Below are positions 16,178 through 23,838 of a stretch of 64,000 nt of DNA, piece after piece. The stretch covers positions 443,344 to 507,343 of the forward strand of contig JAOZGC010000002.1 of NCBI GenBank assembly GCA_027491915.1. Reading direction: 5' to 3'. The position numbers and the translations under genes were made by a program. Position 1 is the stretch's first letter, and each line of letters begins with the position of its first letter. The notes beneath the pieces are model-generated. The model searched no databases, was not told where the DNA came from, and saw nothing but the letters and a program-made list of their open reading frames with translations. This DNA comes from Thermoproteota archaeon (GTDB taxonomy: Archaea > Korarchaeota > Korarchaeia > Korarchaeales > Korarchaeaceae).

Positions 16178-17410
16178 ATGTCAGAGTCCTCCCTTGGGGG
16201 CCTTAAGGTGGGATGGGGCTACCCCGTGCGCGTCTTCGCCGTCGTTAACCTAAGTCCCGAGTCCTTCTACAGGGGATCCGTGGCCAGAGACCTCGACTCC
16301 CTGATGGAGATGGTGGAGTCTGCCGTGGAGGCGGGGGCCGACGCCGTGGACGTGGGGGGAATGTCGTCGGCCCCGTACGTGGACGGGTGGGTCCCCGCCG
16401 AGGAGGAGACCAGGAGGGTGATCCCGGCCGTCAGGTCGATATCGGGCTCCTTCGACGTCCCGGTGATAGTGGACACGTGGAGGTCGGAGGTCGCCGAGGC
16501 GGCCCTTGGGGCGGGCGCAGCGGCTGTGAACGACGTCACCGGTCTTAGGGGGGACGAGCGGATGGCCGACCTGATAGCCGAGAGCGGGGCCTCCGCCGTC
16601 CTGTGCGCCAGCGGCCCGGTGGTGGACCCCTCCGACCCGATCCTGGAGGTCAGGAGGCTCCTGAGGGAGAGCCTCTCCGTTGCCAGGGGGGCAGGGATCG
16701 ACCCGGAGAGGATCCTGATAGACCCGGCGATAGGCTTCTTCAGGGATGCCGGCGTCCCCTGGTACGAGTGGGACGCTAAGATCCTGGCCGGCCTGAGGCG
16801 GCTCTCGATACTTGAGAGGCCCGTGGAGGTGGGCGTGTCAAGGAAGTCCTTCATAGGCGAGATAGCCGGCGCGCCCACCCCGGAGGGGAGGCTCCCAGGG
16901 TCCCTGGCCGCGGCGGCGGCCGCCGTGATTAACGGGGCCTCGGCCGTTAGGACCCACGATCCGGCCGAGACGGTCCAGGCTGTCAGGGTGGCCGAGGCGA
17001 TTAGGGATCCCCCAAGGGAGTGCTCCTACGGCCTGGTCTCGTGCTCCGAGCTTGTGGGACTCACCGCGGACGACGCGATGGAGCTCATGGGGGAGATGGG
17101 GGTCCACCCGGTCGGCTCCAGGATAATGGCGCGAAAGTCCACGTTCAGGCTCCTCCTCCTTAGGAACGTGGCCGCCCCGGTGGCCAGCGTGGTCAAGCAG
17201 GAGATGCTCGCCTCCGGGGGTGACTGCGCCACCCCCACGCAGACCATCGTGTCGGGGAGTGGGGGAAGGGTTCGGATCCTGATCATGGGCACCGACGCCC
17301 AGATCTCGAGGCTGATCTCGAAGCTCAAGGCCGACGTGAGCCACGGGATGGGTCTCAGGTCCGACTTCGAGGACGTTCTCATGGTGATATCCGAGATCCT
17401 CGGCGGGTGA
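16178..17410 (+). CDS. folP: Dihydropteroate synthase-like protein with C-terminal extension
   Basis: 410 aa. Residues 15-285 form a TIM-barrel DHPS: VVNLSPESFY (for NxTPDSF), AVDVGGMSSAP, VIVDTWRSEVA, VNDVTGL, ILIDPAIGF and VGVSRKSFIG. The enzyme joins activated pterin to an aminobenzoate-type acceptor. The Pro-Asp of the first motif is Pro-Glu here. Residues about 290-410 hold an extra domain with VKQEMLASGGD and ILIMGTDAQ. In bacterial DHPS proteins that I recall, such a domain precedes the barrel; here it follows. The product may be a methanopterin or a folate precursor. Confidence 0.88.
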   Translation: MSESSLGGLKVGWGYPVRVFAVVNLSPESFYRGSVARDLDSLMEMVESAVEAGADAVDVGGMSSAPYVDGWVPAEEETRRVIPAVRSISGSFDVPVIVDTWRSEVAEAALGAGAAAVNDVTGLRGDERMADLIAESGASAVLCASGPVVDPSDPILEVRRLLRESLSVARGAGIDPERILIDPAIGFFRDAGVPWYEWDAKILAGLRRLSILERPVEVGVSRKSFIGEIAGAPTPEGRLPGSLAAAAAAVINGASAVRTHDPAETVQAVRVAEAIRDPPRECSYGLVSCSELVGLTADDAMELMGEMGVHPVGSRIMARKSTFRLLLLRNVAAPVASVVKQEMLASGGDCATPTQTIVSGSGGRVRILIMGTDAQISRLISKLKADVSHGMGLRSDFEDVLMVISEILGG

Positions 17411-18260
17411 GCCCGGGGGCGGACGCCGCGGCGGCCCCGGCCAGTATGAGGGCGACTCCCGCCAGCCTGCGCCCGGACGGCGGCTCCCCCAGGATCAGGA
17501 TCCCGAGGACCGCGGCCGTGGCCGGCTCCAGCGTGGATATGACGCCCGCCCTGGAGGCCTCGATCCTCCTGAGCCCCTCGGCCTGGAGGACATAGGCCAG
17601 GGCCGCCGTGGCGAGGCCCATGTACGCGCCCGGGAGGACCGAGCAGGTCGGCGGGAGACCCGGCTCGACCGCCGCGGCCTCCAGGGCGGCCCACGGGAGG
17701 GGGCCCAGGCCGACCTCCAGGGGGCTGAGCCCCGCCCTGTCCACCAGGTACCTGGAGGCGGCGATCACGCCGGCGTAGGCCAGGCCGGACCCGAGACCCA
17801 GCGCGAGCCCCCGGGCCGAGAGCCCTTCCCCCGGGCCGGACCTGATGGTCGCCACACCGGCCAGGGCCAGGATCACGGCCGCGGCCTTGGCCCGGGTGAG
17901 CTCCTCCCCCAGGAAGATCTTCCCCAGGATGGGGACCATCGCCGGGGCCGTGTAAAGCAGGGCGGCCGCCGTCCCGGCGTCGGACGCTTCCACGGCCCCC
18001 AGGTAGAGCAGGTAGAGGGGGCCGGAGAGCGCGAGTCCGTAGAGGATCACCCTGGGGTCGGGCGGCCTCCTGACGATCATGTAGTACGCCAGGCTGGCGG
18101 CCGAGCCGAAGGCGGCCCTTAGGAAGGCCCACCGCGCGGGAGAGACGCCGCACGATGAGAAGGCCCTCTCCACGATCCCGAGGGTCCCCCATATCAGGGC
18201 CGCGGCCGCGACGAAGGCGGCCCCGCCGACCTCATCCCCATCTGATACACCTGCCCTCAC
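17379..18260 (-). CDS. EamA/DMT-family transporter
   Basis: 293 aa with ten predicted hydrophobic helices in two EamA repeats. The first repeat has AAALIWGTLGIVERAF and GTAAALLYTAPAMVPILGKIFLGEELT; the second has ASRAGVISTLEPATAAVLGILILGEPPS. These are the paired signatures of drug/metabolite exporters. Substrate cannot be told. The 3' end overlaps the convergent DHPS-like gene by 32 bp. The start is not well fixed because the N-terminal dozen residues are variable. Confidence 0.88.
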   Translation of the reverse strand: MRAGVSDGDEVGGAAFVAAAALIWGTLGIVERAFSSCGVSPARWAFLRAAFGSAASLAYYMIVRRPPDPRVILYGLALSGPLYLLYLGAVEASDAGTAAALLYTAPAMVPILGKIFLGEELTRAKAAAVILALAGVATIRSGPGEGLSARGLALGLGSGLAYAGVIAASRYLVDRAGLSPLEVGLGPLPWAALEAAAVEPGLPPTCSVLPGAYMGLATAALAYVLQAEGLRRIEASRAGVISTLEPATAAVLGILILGEPPSGRRLAGVALILAGAAAASAPGLTRRGSRISP

Positions 18261-18316
18261 CCCTGGTCCCCCCGGCCGCCGCGGTCCGCCGATCCGCGTC
18301 CGCCGCGGCCTCCCTA

Positions 18317-18326
18317 CTTTTAAAAC
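18317..18326. promoter_or_regulatory. TATA-like palindrome before the PrsW-like gene
   Basis: CTTTTAAAAC is centred 26 bp before the ATG at 18347, which fixes that start as a leaderless one. The divergent EamA gene starts about 60 bp away. Confidence 0.5.
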
Positions 18327-18346
18327 GCCCCGGGGCCCGTCCCCGG

Positions 18347-19102
18347 ATGCCGTCCGTCAGGACTGTTCCCGCCCTCGCCCTCGCGGCGGCCTTCGCCGCG
18401 GCGCTCGCCCTGGGGGCCGCCGGGGCGCTGGACCCCCAGTCCGCCCTGATCTCCGGGGCCCTGCTCCCGGCGGCCATGTGGGTGATGTACGTTCGGGGGT
18501 GGGACTACAGGGAGCCGGAGCCCTGGTCCCTCATAGCCTTGGCCTTCGTCGTCGGGATGGCCTCGGTCCTGCCGGCGCTGCTCGGGGAGGCGCTCCTGGA
18601 GACGGGGGACGACCTCCTGGACGCCTCCGTCGTGGCCCCCCTAGTGGAGGAGGCCTCGAAGCCCCTGGGACTCTACGTCCTCTGGAGGAGCGTGGAGCTG
18701 GACGACGAGTTGGACGCCGTGTTCTACGCCGTCACCAGCGGCATGGGGTTCGCCTTCGTGGAGAACGTCCTTTACGAGATCGCCCCCCTCTCGACCGGGT
18801 ACGGGGAGTGGGCCCTGGTGTCGGCCGCGAGGGGGACCGCCTCCATGGTGGGGCACGCCTGCTACACCTCCCTGACGGGCCTGGGCCTCGCCGCCGCCAG
18901 GTTCGGCCGGGGGTGGGGGGGCTTCCTCCCCCCCTACCTGCTCGCGGTCGCGCTGCACGGGGCGGGAAACGCCCTGCTGATACTCTCAGGCGGAGACGGA
19001 TCTCCCCTCCTCCTGGCGCTCGCCCTCCTGGCGGAGCCCCTGATCGAGCTGCTGATACTCAGGTGGGTCTTCTCGCGCGTCAGCTCCCCGGGGGGTGGGT
19101 AG
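18347..19102 (+). CDS. PrsW-like intramembrane metalloprotease
   Basis: 251 aa with about eight hydrophobic helices. The PrsW/CPBP-like zinc residues are visible in order: EExxK at 101-105 (VEEASK), FxEN with Glu139, His170 in GHACYTS, and a later HGAGN near 205. Bacterial PrsW cuts a membrane anti-sigma factor; archaeal homologues have unknown substrates. The next gene, a small HExxH protein, starts inside its last codons (8-bp overlap), so the pair is probably coupled. Confidence 0.85.
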   Translation: MPSVRTVPALALAAAFAAALALGAAGALDPQSALISGALLPAAMWVMYVRGWDYREPEPWSLIALAFVVGMASVLPALLGEALLETGDDLLDASVVAPLVEEASKPLGLYVLWRSVELDDELDAVFYAVTSGMGFAFVENVLYEIAPLSTGYGEWALVSAARGTASMVGHACYTSLTGLGLAAARFGRGWGGFLPPYLLAVALHGAGNALLILSGGDGSPLLLALALLAEPLIELLILRWVFSRVSSPGGG

Positions 19103-19481
19103 CCTGGCGTCTAGACTGAGCGACGATCTCAAGGCGAGGATCGTGGAGCTGATACTGGAGTCCAGGCTGAGGGAGGCGCTGGCCGAGCTGTCCGAGGCGA
19201 TGGGCGTGCCGGAGCCGAGGTTCAGGGTCGGCCACGTCAAGGGTCACTCCTCGGCCCTGGCGGTGTACGTGCCCTCGAGGGAGACCATCTTCTTCTCCAG
19301 CGGGGAGGCCATGAGGGACCCCCTCGTCGTGCTGCACGAATTTTACCACCACGCCAGGATGTTCGCCGGGAGGCACCGCGGGACCGAGAGGCACGCCGAC
19401 GAGTTCGCGGCCGACTTCGTGAGGGCGTACCTGAGGAGGTCCCGGGGATCGCGCTCCGATGGGGGACCCGGGAGGCCCTGA
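19095..19481 (+). CDS. Small HExxH zinc-peptidase-like protein
   Basis: 128 aa from a GTG. HEFYHH places His81, Glu82 and His85 in an HExxH motif after a hydrophobic VVLHE strand; ERHADEFAADF about 17 residues later gives a Glu/Asp that could be the third metal ligand. The helical N-terminus and SSALAVYVPSRETIFFS strands resemble minimal metallopeptidases such as the IrrE or SprT-like folds. No signal peptide, so cytoplasmic. It overlaps the PrsW-like gene by 8 bp, which suggests a shared proteolytic pathway. Substrate unknown. Confidence 0.75.
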   Translation: MGSLASRLSDDLKARIVELILESRLREALAELSEAMGVPEPRFRVGHVKGHSSALAVYVPSRETIFFSSGEAMRDPLVVLHEFYHHARMFAGRHRGTERHADEFAADFVRAYLRRSRGSRSDGGPGRP

Positions 19482-19488
19482 TTTATAT
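19482..19488 (+). promoter_or_regulatory. TATA box of the P-type ATPase gene
   Basis: TTTATAT begins one base after the previous stop codon and is centred about 27 bp before the ATG at 19513, supporting that start over an earlier in-frame GTG inside the upstream gene. Confidence 0.6.
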
Positions 19489-19512
19489 CGCCGGCGGCCC
19501 GCCCCACGGGAG

Positions 19513-22221
19513 ATGGAGGAAGGGCATCGTCGGTGGCACGGCCTCGGGGTGGGGGAGGTGCTCTCCCTCCTCTCGACCTCCCCATCTGGGCTGACCCGGA
19601 GGGAGGCGGAGGAGAGGCTCTCCAGATTCGGGCCGAACGAGATCCGGGCCGAGGGGGGGCCATCTGCCCTGAGAATACTCGCCTCCCAATTCGCCAACTT
19701 CCTCGTGGGCCTGCTGCTGGTCTCCCTGGCGATATCCCTCCTCCTGGGAGAGTTGTACGACGCGGCCGCCATAGGGGCGATAGTGGCGGCCAACGCGGTC
19801 ATCGGCTTCTACCAGGATTACAGGGCCGAGAGGGCCATGGAGGCCCTGAAGAGGCTCGTCACCCCCATGGCCAGGGTGGTCAGGGAGGGGGAGACCCTGG
19901 AGATCCCGGCCAGGGAGCTGGTCCCGGGCGACGTCGTCCTGATAGAGGCGGGGGATAGAATACCGGCCGACGCGAGGCTCATAGAGTCCTTCGACCTCGA
20001 GGTGGACGAGTCCGTCCTGACGGGCGAGTCCGGCGCCGTATCCAAGGAGGCTGGGGTCGTCCTCCCGCCGGACACCCCCCTCCAGGACAGGATGAACATG
20101 GTCTACATGGGGACCGTGGCCGTGAGGGGGGCCGGTAGGGCCGCGGTCGTGTCCACCGGCATGGAGACCGAGTTCGGCAGGATAGCCAGCATGGTCCAGG
20201 AGATAGAGAGGGAGGAGACCCCCCTCATGAGGAGGCTGGGGAGATTCGGCAGGAGGCTGGGGGCCCTGGTGTTCGTCCTGGCGGTGGCCGCCTCCCTGGC
20301 CCAGCTGATCCACGGGCTCCCCCCGGTGAGCTCCTTCATGACGGCCGTGGCCCTGGCCGTGTCCGCCGTCCCCGAGGGGCTGCCCGCCGTGGTCACCGTG
20401 ACCCTGGCCTTCGGCATGAGGGAGATGGCCAGGAGGAACGCCCTGGTTAGGAGGCTCTCCAGCGTCGAGACCCTGGGGAGCACGACGGTCATATGCTCCG
20501 ACAAGACCGGGACCATAACCAAGAACGAGATGACCGTGAGGGTCGTCTACGTCCCGTGGCAGGAGGTGGCGGTCAGCGGGACCGGGTACGAGCCCGTGGG
20601 GGAGTTCACCCTCCCGGGCGGCGGAGAGGTGCCGGCCGACGTCATGGGGGCCGTCAGGGAGACGCTGCTAGGGATGGCCCTCTGCTCCTCCTCCGAGATA
20701 CGGGAGGAGGGAGGGAGGTGGATCGTGGTGGGAGATCCGACCGAGGGGGCCCTGCTGGCCGCGGCCGCCAAGGCCGGGATATGGAGGGAGGAAGCCCTCG
20801 CCAGCAGGCCCCTGGTCGACGAGGTACCCTTCGAGTCGGCCAGGAAGAGCATGACCACGGTGCACAGGGTAGGGGATGGGCTGGTGGCCTACACCAAGGG
20901 GGCGCCCGAGGTGATACTCGAGATCTGCGACAGGATATCCGTCTCCGGGGAGGTCAGGGAGATGAGGCCGGAGGACAGGGAGAGGCTGCTGGAGGTGGTC
21001 GAAGCCCTGAGCTCCAGGGCCCTCAGGGTGCTCGCCGTTGGTTACAGGGAGGTCCGGGAGGGGGAGGGCGGAGGGGACGCGTCTGGGGACGGCCTGGTGT
21101 TCCTCGGCCTGGCCGCCATGATGGACCCCCCCAGGGAGGAGGTGGCCGGAGCCCTGGCCAGGTGCAGGGCGGCGGGGATAAGGGTGATCATGATAACGGG
21201 GGACCACAGGTCGACGGCCGTGGCCGTGGCCAGGGAGATAGGCCTGCTCTCCGGCGGGGAGGAGGGAAGGGTGTTCACGGGGGCCGAGATAGACGCCATG
21301 GGGGAGGAGGAATTCATGGAGGCCGTCAGGAGGGCCGTGGTGTTCGCCAGGGTCTCCCCGGAGCACAAGCTCAGGATAACGTCTGCCCTGCAGCGGGAGG
21401 GCCACGTCGTGGCCGTGACCGGGGACGGGGTGAACGACGCCCCGGCCCTGAAGAAGGCGGACATAGGGGTGGCCATGGGGATAAAGGGGACCGAGGTGGC
21501 CAAGGAGGCGGCGGACATGGTGCTCCTCGACGACAACTTCGCCACCATAGTCGGGGCGGTGGAGGCGGGCAGGGTGGTTTACGACAACATAAGGAAGTTC
21601 ATCAGGTTCCTGCTGGCCTGCAACTTCGACGAGATAGCCGTCATAGCCACCTCCGCGATGCTGGGACTCCCGCTGCCGCTGAGGCCCATCCAGATCCTGT
21701 GGCTCAACCTGGCCACCGACGGCCTCCCGGCCACGGCCCTGGCCTTCGACCCCCCCGAGGAGGACGTCATGTCGAGGCCGCCCAGGAGGCCCGGCGAGGG
21801 GATCCTCCACGGCATGCTCCGGTTCGTCGCCGCGTCCGCCGTGATGCAGTACGCCGGGACCATGCTGACCTTCGCCTACAGCTACCTGGTCCTGGGGGAG
21901 TCCTATCCCGAGGCCAACACCCTCGCCTTCACCCAGGCGGTCCTCTTCGAGCTCCTGGTCGTCTTCAACTGCAGGTCGGACACCAGGTCCGTGTGGAGGC
22001 TGGGGATCCTGGGCAACAAGAAGCTGCTGGCCTCCGTGATTGCCATGATCGCACTCCACGTCGCGGTCATCTACCTGCCGCCCCTCCAGGCCACCTTCGG
22101 GACGGCCCCGCTGACGGCGACCGACTGGACCATAACTTTCGCCGCCGCCTCCGGGGGTCTCCTGGTGCTACCGGAGGTCTTCATCCGCGGACGCGCCGGG
22201 AGGGGAGGCGGGTCCGAGTGA
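19513..22221 (+). CDS. P2-type cation ATPase, probably Ca2+-transporting
   Basis: 902 aa, full length. LTGES near 169 is the actuator loop. SDKTGTITKNE carries the phosphorylated Asp330. KGAPE, MITGDH and VTGDGVNDAPALKKADIG (about 636) complete the catalytic parts. In the membrane, PEGLP in helix 4, NFDE in helix 5 and NLATDG in helix 6 match the calcium-binding positions of SERCA-type pumps (Glu, Asn/Glu, Asn/Thr/Asp), so Ca2+ export is the best prediction; Mn2+ is possible. The next gene starts inside its stop. Confidence 0.92.
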   Translation: MEEGHRRWHGLGVGEVLSLLSTSPSGLTRREAEERLSRFGPNEIRAEGGPSALRILASQFANFLVGLLLVSLAISLLLGELYDAAAIGAIVAANAVIGFYQDYRAERAMEALKRLVTPMARVVREGETLEIPARELVPGDVVLIEAGDRIPADARLIESFDLEVDESVLTGESGAVSKEAGVVLPPDTPLQDRMNMVYMGTVAVRGAGRAAVVSTGMETEFGRIASMVQEIEREETPLMRRLGRFGRRLGALVFVLAVAASLAQLIHGLPPVSSFMTAVALAVSAVPEGLPAVVTVTLAFGMREMARRNALVRRLSSVETLGSTTVICSDKTGTITKNEMTVRVVYVPWQEVAVSGTGYEPVGEFTLPGGGEVPADVMGAVRETLLGMALCSSSEIREEGGRWIVVGDPTEGALLAAAAKAGIWREEALASRPLVDEVPFESARKSMTTVHRVGDGLVAYTKGAPEVILEICDRISVSGEVREMRPEDRERLLEVVEALSSRALRVLAVGYREVREGEGGGDASGDGLVFLGLAAMMDPPREEVAGALARCRAAGIRVIMITGDHRSTAVAVAREIGLLSGGEEGRVFTGAEIDAMGEEEFMEAVRRAVVFARVSPEHKLRITSALQREGHVVAVTGDGVNDAPALKKADIGVAMGIKGTEVAKEAADMVLLDDNFATIVGAVEAGRVVYDNIRKFIRFLLACNFDEIAVIATSAMLGLPLPLRPIQILWLNLATDGLPATALAFDPPEEDVMSRPPRRPGEGILHGMLRFVAASAVMQYAGTMLTFAYSYLVLGESYPEANTLAFTQAVLFELLVVFNCRSDTRSVWRLGILGNKKLLASVIAMIALHVAVIYLPPLQATFGTAPLTATDWTITFAAASGGLLVLPEVFIRGRAGRGGGSE

Positions 22222-22907
22222 GGCGGAGGGTGGGCGGCGGGGTGGCGGGGCATCGGCCCCCGCGTGCCGGCCCCCTCAGGCTCTCGGTCCCAACCGCGAT
22301 ACTGGAGTACAGGGTGGAGACCGACCTTGGGGAGACCTCCGGGGAGATCGGCCTGAACGCCTTCCTCTCCAGGTGGGCGTCCGACCTGATCAGGATGTCC
22401 TACCTGCTCAGGCCGCCTCCCCGCCGCGCGGGCGGCGGGATCCCCCTGCCGGTTACCGAGGACCCGGCCGAGGCCGCGGCCAGGATACCCTCCCTGTACA
22501 GGAGCGCTGTCGACGACGTCGCCGAGCTGGAGGGGAGGGCCGCCCGCATCTGGCGGGCCTCGAGGTACCAGCTGCTGTTCCCTCCTCCCCCCGGGGCCGC
22601 CTCCCTGGAGGACAGGATATCCAGGAGGGCGGCCGAGATCAGATCCGCCGTCCAGGCGTTCCACCTGCTCCTAGGCGTCGACCTGGGAGCCGAGATATCG
22701 CGCATGGAGTTCAGGCCGGTCGGGATGTCCCGCGAGGGGGTGACCTTCTCCTACTCGGGGGAGGGGCCTGTGTGGATTCGGGGGGACGGGCTGAGGTCGA
22801 GGGGGATAGAGGAGATGATATCCTCGGAGAGGGAGATCCTGGAGATGCTCCTGGGATCCCGATCCGACGGCGGCCGGTCCCCCGCCGCGGGGGACTCCCC
22901 CACTTAA
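22218..22907 (+). CDS. Protein of unknown function coupled to the P-type ATPase
   Basis: 229 aa from a GTG that shares four bases with the ATPase stop (GTGA). The protein has a Gly/Arg-rich first 20 residues, then a mixed alpha/beta body (VPTAILEYRVETDL, helix-rich 40-160, then short strands VTFSYSGEGPVWI) and an acidic amphipathic helix near the end. No membrane span, cysteine cluster or nucleotide motif. I do not recognise the family. The overlap suggests co-translation with the pump. Confidence 0.65.
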   Translation: MRRRVGGGVAGHRPPRAGPLRLSVPTAILEYRVETDLGETSGEIGLNAFLSRWASDLIRMSYLLRPPPRRAGGGIPLPVTEDPAEAAARIPSLYRSAVDDVAELEGRAARIWRASRYQLLFPPPPGAASLEDRISRRAAEIRSAVQAFHLLLGVDLGAEISRMEFRPVGMSREGVTFSYSGEGPVWIRGDGLRSRGIEEMISSEREILEMLLGSRSDGGRSPAAGDSPT

Positions 22908-22909
22908 AT
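22903..22909 (+). promoter_or_regulatory. TATA-like CTTAAAT before the second EamA gene
   Basis: Centred about 27 bp before the ATG at 22933 and partly inside the stop codon of the gene before it. Confidence 0.5.
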
Positions 22910-22932
22910 CGTCCCCGCCCCGGGTCGGCCCG

Positions 22933-23781
22933 ATGTGGACCGGGTCCGTGGTCGCGGGCCTGGCGGCCGCCCTGGGGGCCGGGACCGTGTGGGGCCTCAC
23001 CCCCGCCCTCTACCTCAGGGCCTCCAGGAGCGGCGGGTCGATCAGGGCGAACGCGTGGAAGAGCCTCGGCGGGCTGGCCGGTCTCTCCATACCCTGGCTG
23101 GCCTTCGGAGCCCCCCTCCCCGGCGACCCCGTCTCCGCGGGGCTCATAGCGCTGGCCGCCCTCTTCGGGGGAGGCTTCGGGGACTACGCCTACTTCAGGG
23201 GGCTGGCCCGGGTGGGCCCCTCCAGGGCCACCCCGATAGGGTACACCTACATGCTCTGGACCTCCCTGGCGTCCCTCCTGATCTACGGCGAGCCGCCCAC
23301 CGTCAATCAGGCGGTCGGGATGATCCTGGCCCTGGCCGGGATATGGCTCATATCCCAGGACGGGGAGGGGGGGAGGTGGGACGCCGCCGGGGTGGCCTGG
23401 TCCCTGGCGGCCTCCGCCTCCTGGGCCCTCTCCCCCATAGCCATAAGGGGGGCCCTGGAGCGGGTGGCTCCGGCGGTCGCCTCCTTCTGGAACTCCCTCT
23501 TCCTCGCGGTCGGGTTCGCCGCGGCCGCGGCCCTCGGGGGCGGGATGTCCTGTGACGGGTGGGCCGAGTCAGCCCTCGGGGGCCTCCTGGGGATAGGCCT
23601 CGGGGTGACCCTCTACTACTACGGGGTGGAGGCGGCCGGGGTCAACCTTACGGTGCTAGCCAACTCCGTCACCCCGGTGGTTTCCCAGGCGGCCGGGTGG
23701 GCGGCCGGGGAGCCCCCCACGAGGAGGGTCGCCTCCGGGGCGGCGCTCGTCGCCCTCGGCCTGGCCGCCGGGGTTCTCTGA
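22933..23781 (+). CDS. EamA/DMT-family membrane transporter
   Basis: 282 aa with ten hydrophobic helices in two repeats. AALGAGTVWGLTPALYLRA opens the first repeat and SLAASASWALSPIAIRGAL the second; TPIGYTYMLWTSLASLLIYGE and LANSVTPVVSQAAGWAAGEPP are the matching ends. This is the usual plan of drug/metabolite transporters. The substrate is unknown. It lies immediately before the peptide-transporter operon, but a separate TATA box precedes that operon. Confidence 0.88.
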   Translation: MWTGSVVAGLAAALGAGTVWGLTPALYLRASRSGGSIRANAWKSLGGLAGLSIPWLAFGAPLPGDPVSAGLIALAALFGGGFGDYAYFRGLARVGPSRATPIGYTYMLWTSLASLLIYGEPPTVNQAVGMILALAGIWLISQDGEGGRWDAAGVAWSLAASASWALSPIAIRGALERVAPAVASFWNSLFLAVGFAAAAALGGGMSCDGWAESALGGLLGIGLGVTLYYYGVEAAGVNLTVLANSVTPVVSQAAGWAAGEPPTRRVASGAALVALGLAAGVL

Positions 23782-23793
23782 TACGTCTCAAGG

Positions 23794-23800
23794 TTTATAT
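23794..23800 (+). promoter_or_regulatory. TATA box of the peptide ABC transporter operon
   Basis: TTTATAT lies about 40 bp before the ATG at 23839. With initiation near 23822, the transcript would have a short leader, unlike most genes here. Confidence 0.55.
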
Positions 23801-23838
23801 CTGTCCGGCGACCGTCTAACCCACCCAAGGGGTCTGTT

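Noticed and set aside
20493-22217. Possible large N-terminal extension of the 229-aa protein through the P-ATPase gene
   Set aside because: That part is an out-of-frame reading of the ATPase; the natural start is the GTG overlapping the ATPase stop.
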